DNA of 64,000 nt from NCBI RefSeq assembly GCF_030815255.1, contig NZ_JAUSWN010000007.1:60868-124867 (forward strand), written 5' to 3'. Positions 35,475-43,947 of this stretch are shown one piece after another (within the stretch, counting starts at the first letter, position 1; every line of letters starts with the position of its first letter). Origin of the DNA: Hathewaya limosa. GTDB lineage: Bacteria; Bacillota; Clostridia; Clostridiales; Clostridiaceae. A program made the translations under genes and the position numbers. Below the pieces are notes generated by a model. That model ran no database searches, was not told the origin of the DNA, and worked only from the letters and a program-made list of their open reading frames with translations.

Positions 35475-35990
35475 ATGCAAGAATCATTTGTACAAGTCTA
35501 TACTGGGAATGGAAAGGGAAAATCAACGGCAGCATTTGGATTAGCCCTAAGAGCTCATTTTGCAGGTAAAAAAGTTTATATTGGTCAATTTGTAAAGGAT
35601 ATGAAATATCATGAAACTGAAGTAGAAAAAGTTGTAGATGGCATAAAAATAGAACAATTTGGTGCGGGTTGCTTTATAAATAGGAAACCCTCAGAGGTAG
35701 ATAAAGATTTAGCTAAAAAAGCTCTTGTAAGATGTGGAAATATTCTAAAAAACGGAGAATATGATCTAGTAATTTTAGATGAAATTAATATAGCATTATT
35801 TTTTAAGTTATTTTCTCCACAAGAAGTAATTAAAGTTTTAAAAGAAAGAAATCCGAAAGTGGAGGCAGTTTTAACAGGAAGATACGCTCCACAGGAAATT
35901 ATAGATTTTGCTGATTTAGTTACAGAGATGAAAGAAGTTAAGCATTATTATAGTAAAGGAGTTTTATCAAGAGATGGAATAGATGTTTAA
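35475..35990 (+). CDS. cobO: Cob(I)yrinic acid a,c-diamide adenosyltransferase CobO/BtuR
   Basis: The 171-residue enzyme has the CobA/CobO/BtuR P-loop YTGNGKGKSTAAFGLALRA at the N-terminus and the acidic segment DLVILDEINIALFF, plus a late TGRYAPQEIIDFADLVTEM. It attaches the 5'-deoxyadenosyl group from ATP to the cobalt of cob(I)amides. The ATG at 35475 is five bases after AAGGTGAGG; the open frame extends upstream to 35451 without a better site. It is apart from the cbi operon and sits between two yitT paralogues. Confidence 0.94.
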   Translation: MQESFVQVYTGNGKGKSTAAFGLALRAHFAGKKVYIGQFVKDMKYHETEVEKVVDGIKIEQFGAGCFINRKPSEVDKDLAKKALVRCGNILKNGEYDLVILDEINIALFFKLFSPQEVIKVLKERNPKVEAVLTGRYAPQEIIDFADLVTEMKEVKHYYSKGVLSRDGIDV

Positions 35991-36016
35991 AAATTATGGT
36001 AAAGGAAATGATGTGT

Positions 36017-36877
36017 ATGATAAATAAAAAAAATTTAAAAGAATTTTTATTTATAAATATAGGATTATTATTTTTATCAGTGGGAGTTTATTTTTTTCTT
36101 AATCCCCATAATTTAGCTATAGGTGGAGTTACAGGGCTTGCTATGGTATTAACTAGATATTTTTCTATTTTAACTCTTAGTGGTTTCACATTAATACTTA
36201 ATATAATTTTATTTATTATAGGTTTTATTTTTATTGGAGCACAATTTGGAGGGAAAACCATTTATTCTAGTTTAGCCTTTGCTTTTTATTTAAGGATATT
36301 AGAAAAGTTTATGCCAATGGCGCATCCTATTACAGATGATTTATTTATAGAGATGGTTATAGGTATTTTATTAAGTGCTATAGGTATGGCAATTGTGTTT
36401 GAACAAGGGGCTTCTACAGGTGGTACAGATATAATAGCTAAAATAGTTAATAAGTATACGCACATGGATATTGGTAAAGCTCTATTAATGTCTGATTGCG
36501 TAGTAACTCTTCTTGCTCTGATGGCCTTTGGACCTAAAAAAGGAATGTATGCTTTAGTAGGAATTATAATAAATGGTTTTACTGTAGATGAAGTTATTAA
36601 CGGTTTAAACATATGTAAAAAGGTTGAAATAGTCACAGAAAAAGGCGATGAAGTAATAAAATTTATTACTAATGATTTAGATAGAGGGGCTACTGTATAT
36701 ATTGCTAAAGGTGCATATACTAATAAAGAAAAACAAGTTATAACCTGTGTGTTCTCTAAAAAAGAATTTATTCAATTGAGGAACTATTTGCGGGAAATAG
36801 ACGAAGGGGCATTCGTAGTTAGCTATGATGTATATGAGATTTTAGGAAATGGATTTAAAAATATTAATGAAGATTAA
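36017..36877 (+). CDS. YitT family membrane protein (second copy)
   Basis: This 286-residue protein is a paralogue of the one at 34204 and aligns end to end without gaps of note: INKKNLKEFLFIN against ITKKNLKEFLLMN, FEQGASTGGTDIIAKIVNKYTHMDIGKALLMSD in the core, and a near-identical DUF2179 tail (KGDEVIKFITNDLDRGATVYIAKGAYTNKEKQVITCVFSKKEF, read in parts). I align the start to the paralogue at 36017; three upstream in-frame ATGs exist. It starts 26 bases after cobO, so it is probably co-transcribed with it. Confidence 0.92.
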   Translation: MINKKNLKEFLFINIGLLFLSVGVYFFLNPHNLAIGGVTGLAMVLTRYFSILTLSGFTLILNIILFIIGFIFIGAQFGGKTIYSSLAFAFYLRILEKFMPMAHPITDDLFIEMVIGILLSAIGMAIVFEQGASTGGTDIIAKIVNKYTHMDIGKALLMSDCVVTLLALMAFGPKKGMYALVGIIINGFTVDEVINGLNICKKVEIVTEKGDEVIKFITNDLDRGATVYIAKGAYTNKEKQVITCVFSKKEFIQLRNYLREIDEGAFVVSYDVYEILGNGFKNINED

Positions 36878-36894
36878 ATATTAAAATAATAGGT

Positions 36895-36932
36895 TAAAAA
36901 AGTACAGGCTTTAAAGCTTGTACTTTTTTAAT
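36895..36932. terminator. Bidirectional intrinsic terminator
   Basis: AAAAAAGTACAGGCTTT pairs with AAAGCTTGTACTTTTTT. T-runs on both strands serve yitT on the plus strand and the convergent ferredoxin gene. Confidence 0.88.
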
Positions 36933-36945
36933 CCAGATAAGTAAA

Positions 36946-37116
36946 TTATTCAGCTTCTGGAGCAGCTACTGGACAAACGTTTGCACAGTTTCCACAGTCA
37001 ATACAAGTAGCTGCATCTATAACATATTTAGAATCTCCTTGGCTTATAGCGTTTACAGGACATTCAGATGCACAAGCACCACAACTTACACAGTTATCAT
37101 TAATTTTATATGCCAT
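36946..37116 (-). CDS. 2[4Fe-4S] ferredoxin (copy 1)
   Basis: This 56-residue clostridial ferredoxin has two perfect cluster motifs: CVSCGACASECP and CIDCGNCANVCP. It is the low-potential electron carrier for hydrogenase, pyruvate:ferredoxin oxidoreductase and similar enzymes. AGGAGGA precedes the ATG on the minus strand. It is 37 of 56 residues identical, by eye, to the second copy at 37411. Its short length makes it easy to miss. Confidence 0.96.
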   Translation of the reverse strand: MAYKINDNCVSCGACASECPVNAISQGDSKYVIDAATCIDCGNCANVCPVAAPEAE

Positions 37117-37338
37117 AACTAAATCCTCCTCTATAATCTTTTATGAATATAATATCATATTAATGTAATAAAATAAAGTGTTTTTATTACATGGAATTAA
37201 CTTGAAAATTTAGTGTAAAGCTCATAAATACAAGGGGTTTAATAGAATACATTAGAAAAGGTTTGCGATTTAGAGACAAATTTGTAAAAGTAAAATAACA
37301 AAATTATAAATTTTCCAAAAATAATGGTGAGAATTTAT

Positions 37339-37389
37339 AAAAAAACAAAAAACAGAGAAAAATATTAAAACCTATTTTTCTCTGTTTTA
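37339..37389 (-). terminator. Intrinsic terminator after ferredoxin copy 2
   Basis: On the minus strand AAAACAGAGAAAAATA pairs with TATTTTTCTCTGTTTT and is followed by TTGTTTTTTTA. It separates the two ferredoxin genes into independent units. Confidence 0.88.
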
Positions 37390-37410
37390 AATGAGAAGTT
37401 AAAGTTAAAA

Positions 37411-37581
37411 CTAATCTTGTACTGGAGCACCTACAGGACACACAGCAGCACAATTTCCACACTCAATACACTTTTCAGGATCTATTCTAAAAATAGTATC
37501 ACCTTGAGAAATTGCTTCTGTAGGACATTCAGGAGCACAAGCACCACAACTAATACAATTATCTAAAATTTTATATGACAT
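37411..37581 (-). CDS. 2[4Fe-4S] ferredoxin (copy 2)
   Basis: The 56-residue protein has CISCGACAPECP and CIECGNCAAVCP, the two cubane-binding motifs of clostridial ferredoxin. I set the start at 37581 after AAGGAGG; the reading frame continues upstream but that part is not ferredoxin. It is the same length as its neighbour and evidently arose by duplication. The upstream gap is shared with the divergent feo operon. Confidence 0.96.
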   Translation of the reverse strand: MSYKILDNCISCGACAPECPTEAISQGDTIFRIDPEKCIECGNCAAVCPVGAPVQD

Positions 37582-37696
37582 TTTGCAGGTCCTCCTTAAG
37601 CTACGTTCATAATGTATTATGTACATAAACAAAGATTTTAATGCAACAAAACTTTTATAATAAAGCAAATAATTTTAATAAATAAAATATTTATTG

Positions 37697-37725
37697 TTGC
37701 AAAAATAAAAGTAGTAATGTATAAT
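37697..37725 (+). promoter_or_regulatory. Promoter of the first feo operon
   Basis: TTGCAA (37697-37702) and TATAAT (37720-37725) are 17 bases apart, placing the transcription start near 37732. Confidence 0.65.
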
Positions 37726-37735
37726 AATTAACAGA

Positions 37736-37750
37736 TGATAATAAATATCA
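37736..37750 (+). promoter_or_regulatory. Fur/DtxR-like operator candidate
   Basis: TGATA-ATAAA-TATCA is an inverted repeat just after the predicted start site of the feo transcript, resembling half of a Fur box (GATAAT repeats). Repression when iron is plentiful would fit. This is a by-eye match only. Confidence 0.45.
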
Positions 37751-37795
37751 ATTTCAACGAAAAGATAGGTTAATGATTAAGGGGTGAAATCGGAA

Positions 37796-38020
37796 ATGGA
37801 ACTATGTTTAGATAAATGTAAGGTTGGAAATGAATATGAAGTTTTAAATATTAAAGAGGGTAGTAGAGTACGAAGAAGAATTATGGATCTTGGTATAGTA
37901 AAGGGTACTAAAGTAAAAGTAACAGGAAAGGCACCACTAGGAGATCCTATAGAAATTGCTTTAAGAGGGTACAAGCTTACTTTAAGAAAAGAAGAAGCAA
38001 AGGATATAATTGTAAAATAA
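37796..38020 (+). CDS. feoA: FeoA domain protein (first)
   Basis: The 74-residue protein is a single FeoA (SH3-like) domain: GNEYEVLNIKEGSRVRRRIMDLGIVKGTKVKVTGKAPLGDPI (read in parts) followed by IALRGYKLTLRKEEAKDI. FeoA is a small cytoplasmic partner of the Fe(II) transporter FeoB. The ATG at 37796 is eight bases after GGGGTGA, and the GTG at 37784 is part of that site. It is the first gene of feoA-feoA-feoB. Confidence 0.93.
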   Translation: MELCLDKCKVGNEYEVLNIKEGSRVRRRIMDLGIVKGTKVKVTGKAPLGDPIEIALRGYKLTLRKEEAKDIIVK

Positions 38021-38080
38021 CAGGATTTTAGGGGAGAAATAAAAAAGCAAATAAATTTCTTCAAGAAGGAGTGAAAAATT

Positions 38081-38299
38081 ATGATGCCACTTAGCTTTGT
38101 GAATTCAGGTGAAGTTGTAGAAATTATAAAGATTGTAGGAAATGAAAATTTTGTTAAAAGATTAATGGAAATGGGATTTAATACGGGGTCACAGGTGAAA
38201 ATGGTTAAAAACTCCGATGGTAATTTAATTGTTGGATTAGGTGAAGGAAGAATAGTTTTGGGACGAGCTATGGCAGGTAAAGTTATGGTAAGTAATTAA
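38081..38299 (+). CDS. feoA: FeoA domain protein (second)
   Basis: This 72-residue FeoA domain, with VNSGEVVEIIKIVGNENFVKRLMEMGFNTGSQVKMV (in parts) and LGEGRIVLGRAMAGKVMV, is quite different from the first and closer to the short FeoA type. Two FeoA proteins before one FeoB is common in clostridia. AAGGAG precedes the ATG; feoB follows by 21 bases. Confidence 0.92.
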   Translation: MMPLSFVNSGEVVEIIKIVGNENFVKRLMEMGFNTGSQVKMVKNSDGNLIVGLGEGRIVLGRAMAGKVMVSN

Positions 38300-38320
38300 A
38301 TTTTTTAGGAGGATATATTT

Positions 38321-40354
38321 ATGGGTTCAGAAATTGTAGTAGCCTTAATGGGTAACCCCAACTGCGGAAAAACTAGTTTGTTTAATGCATTAACAGGTGC
38401 TAGACAACATGTTGGGAATTGGCCAGGGGTTACAGTTGAAAAAAAAGAGGGTAAATTAAAATATAAGGGGAAAACTTTAAGAATAGTAGATTTACCAGGA
38501 ACTTATAGTTTAAGTGCTTATTCAGAAGATGAAGTGGTTGCAAGAGATTATTTAGTTAAAGAAAAACCTCACGTAGTAATTGACGTTGTGGACGGAACTA
38601 ATCTTGAGAGAAATATGTATTTAACTACTCAAATCATGGAAATAGGTTGTAAAGTGGTTATGAGTTTAAATATGATGGATGAGGTTGAAAAGAGAAATAT
38701 AAAAATTGATGCTAAATCTATCTCGCAGGAATTAGATGTAGAGGTTGTTCCGACTATTGCAGCAAGAAAAAAAGGAATTAATGATCTTTTAGATACTATT
38801 TTAAAAATAGCTGATAAAGCAGAAAATAATAAAGAATTAGAACTTGAATATGATAATGATTTTCAAGGTCAATTGAAGGAGATTATATATAAGTTAGATA
38901 TGCATAAAGATGTACTTGATTATCCAAGTAAATGGACTGCAGTGAAACTTATTGAGAATGATTCTTATATGGTTAATTATATAACTGAAAAAGGATTAAA
39001 AGATGTATTAAAACAAGTGGAAGAAAGTATTAATTATTTAACAAAAGTTTATGGATTTGAACCAGAAAATGTAGTTGTAGACAAGAGATATGAATATATA
39101 GGAAAAATTTTAAATGGAAAAATTCAAAAACAAGATGAATATGCAGAGACCGTATCAGATAAGATAGATAAAGTTGTTACCAATAAATATTTAGGTTTAC
39201 CTATTTTCGCACTTATAATGTTTATTATGTATCAGATTACTATGAGTTTTGGTAATGACTATTTAGGTGAAAAGGTTGGACAGTTATTTGAAATACTAGA
39301 AAAGTATGCCGAAGGGGCTTTATCAGGTGCATCTCCATTCTTATCAAAGTTTATTACTGAAGGGTTAATTGATGGTTTGGGACAGGTCCTAACTTTTGTA
39401 CCATTAATTTTAGTTATGTATTTAATAATTGGTATTTTAGAAGATAGTGGATATATGGCTAGGGCAGCTTATGTTATGGATAGATTTATGTCTAGTTTAG
39501 GACTTCATGGTAAAACAGCAGTTTCTATGATTATAGGTTCAGGATGTAATGTTGCAGGTATTATGTCAACAAGAACTTTGGAAAGTAAAAAAGATAGAAT
39601 GATTGCTATTTTAGTAAATCCTTTTATATCTTGCTCAGCAAGAATGCCAGTATATGCAACTTTTGCAGCAGCATTCTTTACAGGTAAAAAATTTGGATTC
39701 TTATCAGTTAGCGGACTTGTTATATTTTCTTTATATTTAATCGGAATTCTAGTAGCTATTATTTGTGCTAAAATATTTAGCAAAACATTATTTAAAGGTG
39801 AAAAATCTTATTTCTTAATGGAGTTACCTCCATATAGAATACCTACAGTAAAAGGTGTTTTACTTCGTATGTGGGAAAAAGCATCTGCATTCTTTAAAAA
39901 AGCAGGAACAATTATTTTTGCCATTGTAGTGGTTGTATGGGTATTATCTAATTTACCAATGAACGTTGAACCAGGTTCAGCACAAAGTGTTTTAGGTAAA
40001 TTAGGAAGTATCATTGCTCCAATATTTAAGCCGCTTGGGTTTGGAACATGGCAAGCAGGTGTTGCATTAATTACAGGAGTGCTTGCAAAAGAAGCTGTAC
40101 TTGCAACTATGGCAACTGTTTATGCAGTATCAGAAGAAGCTCTTGGAACAGCATTAGGAGCAAATTTCACAGCATTAACAGCATATACATTTATGGTATT
40201 TACATTATTGTATTCACCATGTATGGCAGCTTTAGGAACAGTAAAGAAAGAAACCAATTCACATAAATGGGCTATTTTCTCAGCAGTTTATACTACTGTA
40301 ATAGCTTGGGTAATATGTTTCTTAATTTATAACATAGGAAAATTATTTGTATAA
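38321..40354 (+). CDS. feoB: Ferrous iron transporter FeoB (first system)
   Basis: The 677-residue protein has an N-terminal GTPase domain: G1 MGNPNCGKTSLFNAL, G2 region GNWPGVTVEKKEGK, G3 VDLPGTYSL, G4 NMMDE. A helical domain with NKYLGLPIFALIMF follows, then the two Gate regions (GILEDSGYMARAAYVMDR with SGCNVAGIMSTR, and later the second). It imports Fe2+ across the cytoplasmic membrane. AGGAGG precedes the ATG. It overlaps nothing; a DUF2325 protein gene follows within 50 bases. Confidence 0.97.
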   Translation: MGSEIVVALMGNPNCGKTSLFNALTGARQHVGNWPGVTVEKKEGKLKYKGKTLRIVDLPGTYSLSAYSEDEVVARDYLVKEKPHVVIDVVDGTNLERNMYLTTQIMEIGCKVVMSLNMMDEVEKRNIKIDAKSISQELDVEVVPTIAARKKGINDLLDTILKIADKAENNKELELEYDNDFQGQLKEIIYKLDMHKDVLDYPSKWTAVKLIENDSYMVNYITEKGLKDVLKQVEESINYLTKVYGFEPENVVVDKRYEYIGKILNGKIQKQDEYAETVSDKIDKVVTNKYLGLPIFALIMFIMYQITMSFGNDYLGEKVGQLFEILEKYAEGALSGASPFLSKFITEGLIDGLGQVLTFVPLILVMYLIIGILEDSGYMARAAYVMDRFMSSLGLHGKTAVSMIIGSGCNVAGIMSTRTLESKKDRMIAILVNPFISCSARMPVYATFAAAFFTGKKFGFLSVSGLVIFSLYLIGILVAIICAKIFSKTLFKGEKSYFLMELPPYRIPTVKGVLLRMWEKASAFFKKAGTIIFAIVVVVWVLSNLPMNVEPGSAQSVLGKLGSIIAPIFKPLGFGTWQAGVALITGVLAKEAVLATMATVYAVSEEALGTALGANFTALTAYTFMVFTLLYSPCMAALGTVKKETNSHKWAIFSAVYTTVIAWVICFLIYNIGKLFV

Positions 40355-40400
40355 AGTTGTATATGTATTAAATAATAAATGCAAAATGAGGAGGGGGAAT

Positions 40401-40694
40401 ATGAGCGTATTAGTTATTGGGGGAGACAGAATAGAACCTATAAGAAAAAAACTAATAAGCTATGGTTTTAATGATATTGAACATGTAACAGGCAGAAAGA
40501 AAAATGAAAAGAAAATGGATATTTCTTACAATACTGATTTGGTAGTAGTATTAACAGATTTCATAGGACATACTTTAAGTAAAAACATAAAAAATAAAGT
40601 TAAAGAAAAGGATGTTAAAGTAGTTTTTGCTAAACGTTCTTGGATAACTATGGAAGAACAGATTAAAAGTTTTGTTAAAGAATTTAATAATTAA
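40401..40694 (+). CDS. DUF2325 family small protein
   Basis: The 97-residue protein starts MSVLVIGGDRIEPIRKKL and has DISYNTDLVVVLTDFIGHTLSKNI and VVFAKRSWITMEEQI, the pattern of DUF2325, a Rossmann-like domain. It is found next to feoB in several clostridia, but the role is unknown. GAGGAGGGGG lies upstream of the ATG. It is the last gene of the feo unit and is followed by a terminator. Confidence 0.85.
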   Translation: MSVLVIGGDRIEPIRKKLISYGFNDIEHVTGRKKNEKKMDISYNTDLVVVLTDFIGHTLSKNIKNKVKEKDVKVVFAKRSWITMEEQIKSFVKEFNN

Positions 40695-40762
40695 TACAAA
40701 AATATAAATTATTAAATATTTAAAATATATTATACACAGTTGATTTCCTTTAAAATCTTTTT

Positions 40763-40812
40763 TAACTTACAAGTCATAAGAGTTAATCTATATGACTTGT
40801 AAGTTTTTTTTA
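40763..40812 (+). terminator. Intrinsic terminator after the first feo operon
   Basis: AACTTACAAGTCATA pairs with TATGACTTGTAAGTT around a twelve-base loop, followed by a T-run. Confidence 0.93.
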
Positions 40813-40853
40813 TTTAGTAATATTTATAATTTTCAGAAAAAATATTTACAATG

Positions 40854-40898
40854 TAACAAAGTTATGATATTATAACAATATAACGTAACAATGTTACG
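40854..40898 (+). promoter_or_regulatory. Pair of TAAC-N3-GTTA dyads upstream of the bactofilin gene
   Basis: TAACAAAGTTA (40854-40864) and TAACAATGTTA (40886-40896, extended to CGTAAC-AAT-GTTACG) are two copies of one palindrome with centres 32 bases, about three helical turns, apart. A TTTACA / TATTAT promoter pair overlaps them. They look like paired operators for a dimeric regulator. The remaining DNA to 41058 holds the leader and an AAGGAGG site. Confidence 0.6.
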
Positions 40899-41058
40899 AC
40901 AATAAAAAATAAAAGTACAATTTGAGATTATAAACTTAACAGTAATATAGTTTATATATAGGGACTTTAAAGCGTGTATAATCTTATAATGTGTAACTTA
41001 AGAATATATATAATTCACAATACTAACAAAACAATGTTATATTTAAGGAGGAAATTAA

Positions 41059-41847
41059 ATGGAAAATAATGAATTGGGGAATTTATACATTTCAGGAAGT
41101 GGTAGATGTAGTGGCGGAAAATTCCGAAGTGTAAAAATTTTAGGGAGTGGAAAAATTGTAGGAGACATAGAATGTGAAGATTTCAAGATAAGTGGAAGTG
41201 GTAAAGTTGAGGGAAATATATTTACTAAAGATTTTAAAATAAGTGGAAGTGGTAATGTAGAAGGAGCTATTGTTACAAATGAATTTAAGATAAGTGGGAG
41301 TGGTAAGGTTGAATCAGATGTCACTTGTACTGATGGTGTTATAAGTGGAAGTGGTCATATACTAGGCAAAGTTAGTTCAAAAAATTTTAAAATTAGTGGA
41401 GGAGGAAAAATTGGAGGAAAACTTATAGGAGAAAATATTTATATATCAGGAATAGGAGCTGTGGAACAGGATATAGAAGCTGATAAGGTAGAAGTAAGTG
41501 GAGGAATCAGAGTAGAAGGAATGTTAAATGCAGATATGGTTAACATGGAGCTTAATGGAAGTTCACAGGTAAAAGAAATAGGTGCTACCAAGATTAATGT
41601 TAAAGAATCTATAGGTAGAGATAGAGGAATATTAGGAAAGTTTTTTAATATAATAAAAGGTTTTGGAAAATTAACTGTAGATGTTATAGAAGGTGATGAT
41701 ATATATTTAGAAAATACCATCGCTAAAGTTGTGAGAGGTGAAAGAATTACTATAGGAAAAGGCTGTGAAATAGATAGAATAGAGTATAGAGAAAACTATA
41801 GAAGTGTAGATGAGAATTCTATTATAAAAGTAAACACAAAAGTATAA
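41059..41847 (+). CDS. Bactofilin-family polymer-forming protein
   Basis: The 262-residue protein is built of short beta-helix repeats: at least seven turns carry ISGSGxxxG-like units (ISGSGRCSGG, KISGSGKVEGN, KISGSGNVEGA, KISGSGKVESD, VISGSGHILGK, KISGGGKIGGK). A less regular C-terminal part ends with RGERITIGKGCEIDRIEYREN. Bactofilins polymerise without nucleotides and act as cytoplasmic scaffolds. It precedes a YhbD-like gene, as in the yhbD-yhbE-yhbF cluster of Bacillus subtilis, whose bactofilins affect motility. AAGGAGG precedes the ATG. Confidence 0.9.
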   Translation: MENNELGNLYISGSGRCSGGKFRSVKILGSGKIVGDIECEDFKISGSGKVEGNIFTKDFKISGSGNVEGAIVTNEFKISGSGKVESDVTCTDGVISGSGHILGKVSSKNFKISGGGKIGGKLIGENIYISGIGAVEQDIEADKVEVSGGIRVEGMLNADMVNMELNGSSQVKEIGATKINVKESIGRDRGILGKFFNIIKGFGKLTVDVIEGDDIYLENTIAKVVRGERITIGKGCEIDRIEYRENYRSVDENSIIKVNTKV

Positions 41848-41884
41848 ATAATATTATATATTAAAAAGATATAGAGGTGAAAGT

Positions 41885-42508
41885 ATGAATGGCGAACTTA
41901 TATCTAAAAAAGAACTCTTGGAAATTACAAAAATTTCTTATGGTCAACTTTATAGATGGAAAAGAAAAAGTCTCATACCAGAGGAGTGGTTTATAAAAAA
42001 ATCTAGTTATACAGGACAGGAAACTTTTTTTCCTAAGAAAAAAATTATAGATAGGATAGAGAAAATTTTAAAGTTAAAAGATGATGTATCTTTAGATGAA
42101 CTTGCTAATATGTTTTCTAGTAAAATTAATATAGATGATATTAATATAAATGAAATTATAGAAAAAAATATACTTTGTAAACAAACAATTACACTTTATG
42201 AGGAACTTTACGAGAAAAATTTTCTTTATAAATTTAAAGACTTAATTTTTATGACTATTTTAGAAGAAAAGCTATCTAATGGTCAAGCAACTTTAGATGA
42301 AATGAAACTTTTAATAAAGCTTATGGATGGTAATTATGATAAACTACAAAAAGATAATGGCAGGATATATCTAATAAGAAAATTAGGTATATCCTTTTGT
42401 GTAGGTTTCTATGGAAAGGATATATTTATAGATGAGAAAAGTAAGGTAGTTTTTATTGTAGATATAAAGGAGTATATAGAAAAACTAAAATTAAAGATTC
42501 AATTATAA
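41885..42508 (+). CDS. YhbD-like (DUF4004) MerR-type regulator
   Basis: The 207-residue protein opens with a winged-helix DNA-binding region, LISKKELLEITKISYGQLYRWKRKSLIPEEWFIKKSSY, followed by GQETFFPKKKIIDRIEKILKLKDD, as in the DUF4004/YhbD family linked to MerR regulators. The rest is helical with a C-terminal strand region. It lies 37 bases after the bactofilin gene and may control it through the paired dyads upstream. GAGGTG precedes the ATG. Confidence 0.82.
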   Translation: MNGELISKKELLEITKISYGQLYRWKRKSLIPEEWFIKKSSYTGQETFFPKKKIIDRIEKILKLKDDVSLDELANMFSSKINIDDININEIIEKNILCKQTITLYEELYEKNFLYKFKDLIFMTILEEKLSNGQATLDEMKLLIKLMDGNYDKLQKDNGRIYLIRKLGISFCVGFYGKDIFIDEKSKVVFIVDIKEYIEKLKLKIQL

Positions 42509-42561
42509 AATTATATTAAGGGATTTAAATTATATAATACTTAATTCTAGGAGGATGGGGT

Positions 42562-43851
42562 ATGGGGAAAGGTAATAATATAATAGATAAAGAAAAAGAT
42601 AAAATTAAATTATGGAATAAGGATTTCTTTCTTTTATGGCAAGGACAATTAGTATCTATGTTTGGAGATGCTATTTATCTTATGGCACTTAATTTTTGGG
42701 TATTAGATGTTACTAAATCCACAGCGTTAATGGGACTTTTAAGTACATTGTCTATGCTACCTAAAATAATTTTAGGCCCTTTTGCTGGGGTATGGGTAGA
42801 TAGATTAAACAGGAAAAAAATTATAGTTTTAGCAGATTTAATTCAAGGAATTTTTGTAACATTTGTTGGAGTGGCAGCATTGTGTGGGTTTATAAAAGTT
42901 TGGATGGTATTTATAGTTGGGATTATAGAAGGATTGTGCACAGCATTTTTTAATCCGGCAGTACAATCTGTAAGAACAGAGTTGGTACATGAGTCAAAAT
43001 TAGTACAAGCCAATTCTGTAAGTAGTTTAGCACAATCAGGTATGGATATGTTAGGTAATGCATTGGGAGGAATATTATATGCCACAATAGGAGCCCCTTA
43101 TATGTTCTTTTTTAATGGGCTTAGTTATATATTTTCTGCCTTTACGGAAATGTTTATAAATGTTCCTGAGATAAAGGATAGAAAAGAAGATGTAACATTT
43201 ATAGAAGATTTAAAAGAAGGATTTAAATTTTTATGGAATTTTAAAACATTAAGAAATGCTTTTATGGTAGCATCAGGATTAAATTTGTTTTTTTGTGCAG
43301 GAGTAATATTAATATTACCGTATTTTAAAGAGGCCTCATTTTTAGGACCTAAAAAATATGGTGTTGCCATGGCTATATTATCTTTAGGCATGGTATCAGC
43401 GAGTCTTTTATTATCGATAAAAGAAGTAAAAAGAGAAAATAAATTTAAGTTATATTGTATCTCTATGATTTTAAATGGACCTTTAGTAGTTTTTTTTACG
43501 TTAACTAAAAGTTTTCCATTAATTCTTCTTTTTTTATATAGTTCCGCATTTTTTAATGTTGTGTTTAATACTATTTTTACAGCTACAATTAATGTAATAG
43601 TACCTAGTAATATGAGAGGAAAGGTATTTGGACTCATGGGAACTATAAGTATGGCATTGCAACCTATAGGAACTTTAATAGGGGGAGTATTAGGGGAAGT
43701 TTTAGGGATTACTACGGCTATGAGACTAATGTTTATAATAGGTAGCATAGCATTAATGTTTATGGCTGCCATTAAAAAAATGAGATATTTGATTGAGTTT
43801 AGTAGTGAAGAGGAAAGCGTAGACGAACTTATAGAAAGGACTAATAAATAA
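42562..43851 (+). CDS. MFS exporter (DHA3/EntS-like)
   Basis: The 429-residue protein has twelve predicted membrane segments. The N-terminal LWNKDFFLLWQGQLVSMFGDAIYLMALNFWV and the loop GPFAGVWVDRLNRKKIIVLADLIQG are typical of MFS_3/DHA3 exporters such as EntS and MefA-like pumps. Substrate unknown. AGGAGG precedes the ATG, and it may be co-transcribed with the YhbD-like regulator 53 bases upstream. Confidence 0.9.
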   Translation: MGKGNNIIDKEKDKIKLWNKDFFLLWQGQLVSMFGDAIYLMALNFWVLDVTKSTALMGLLSTLSMLPKIILGPFAGVWVDRLNRKKIIVLADLIQGIFVTFVGVAALCGFIKVWMVFIVGIIEGLCTAFFNPAVQSVRTELVHESKLVQANSVSSLAQSGMDMLGNALGGILYATIGAPYMFFFNGLSYIFSAFTEMFINVPEIKDRKEDVTFIEDLKEGFKFLWNFKTLRNAFMVASGLNLFFCAGVILILPYFKEASFLGPKKYGVAMAILSLGMVSASLLLSIKEVKRENKFKLYCISMILNGPLVVFFTLTKSFPLILLFLYSSAFFNVVFNTIFTATINVIVPSNMRGKVFGLMGTISMALQPIGTLIGGVLGEVLGITTAMRLMFIIGSIALMFMAAIKKMRYLIEFSSEEESVDELIERTNK

Positions 43852-43947
43852 AATAGAAATTTTAATCTTTATAGCTAATTGTGATATAATATATTTAAAA
43901 TAAATTAAAAATTTTTATTTAAATATATAAAAGAGGTAATACAATTA

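Noticed and set aside
37117..37410. Small RNA gene between the ferredoxins
   Set aside because: Apart from the terminator hairpin at 37339-37389 there is no promoter-terminator unit or conserved fold that I can recognise.
41059..41600. DNA repeat array or phase-variable region
   Set aside because: The repeats are codons for the ISGSG turns of a bactofilin beta-helix and differ at the DNA level.
43125..43772. Long minus-strand open frame inside the MFS gene
   Set aside because: It is the shadow of a well-supported membrane protein gene. Its composition (Asn, Ile, Lys, Thr, Pro) is typical of antisense translation.
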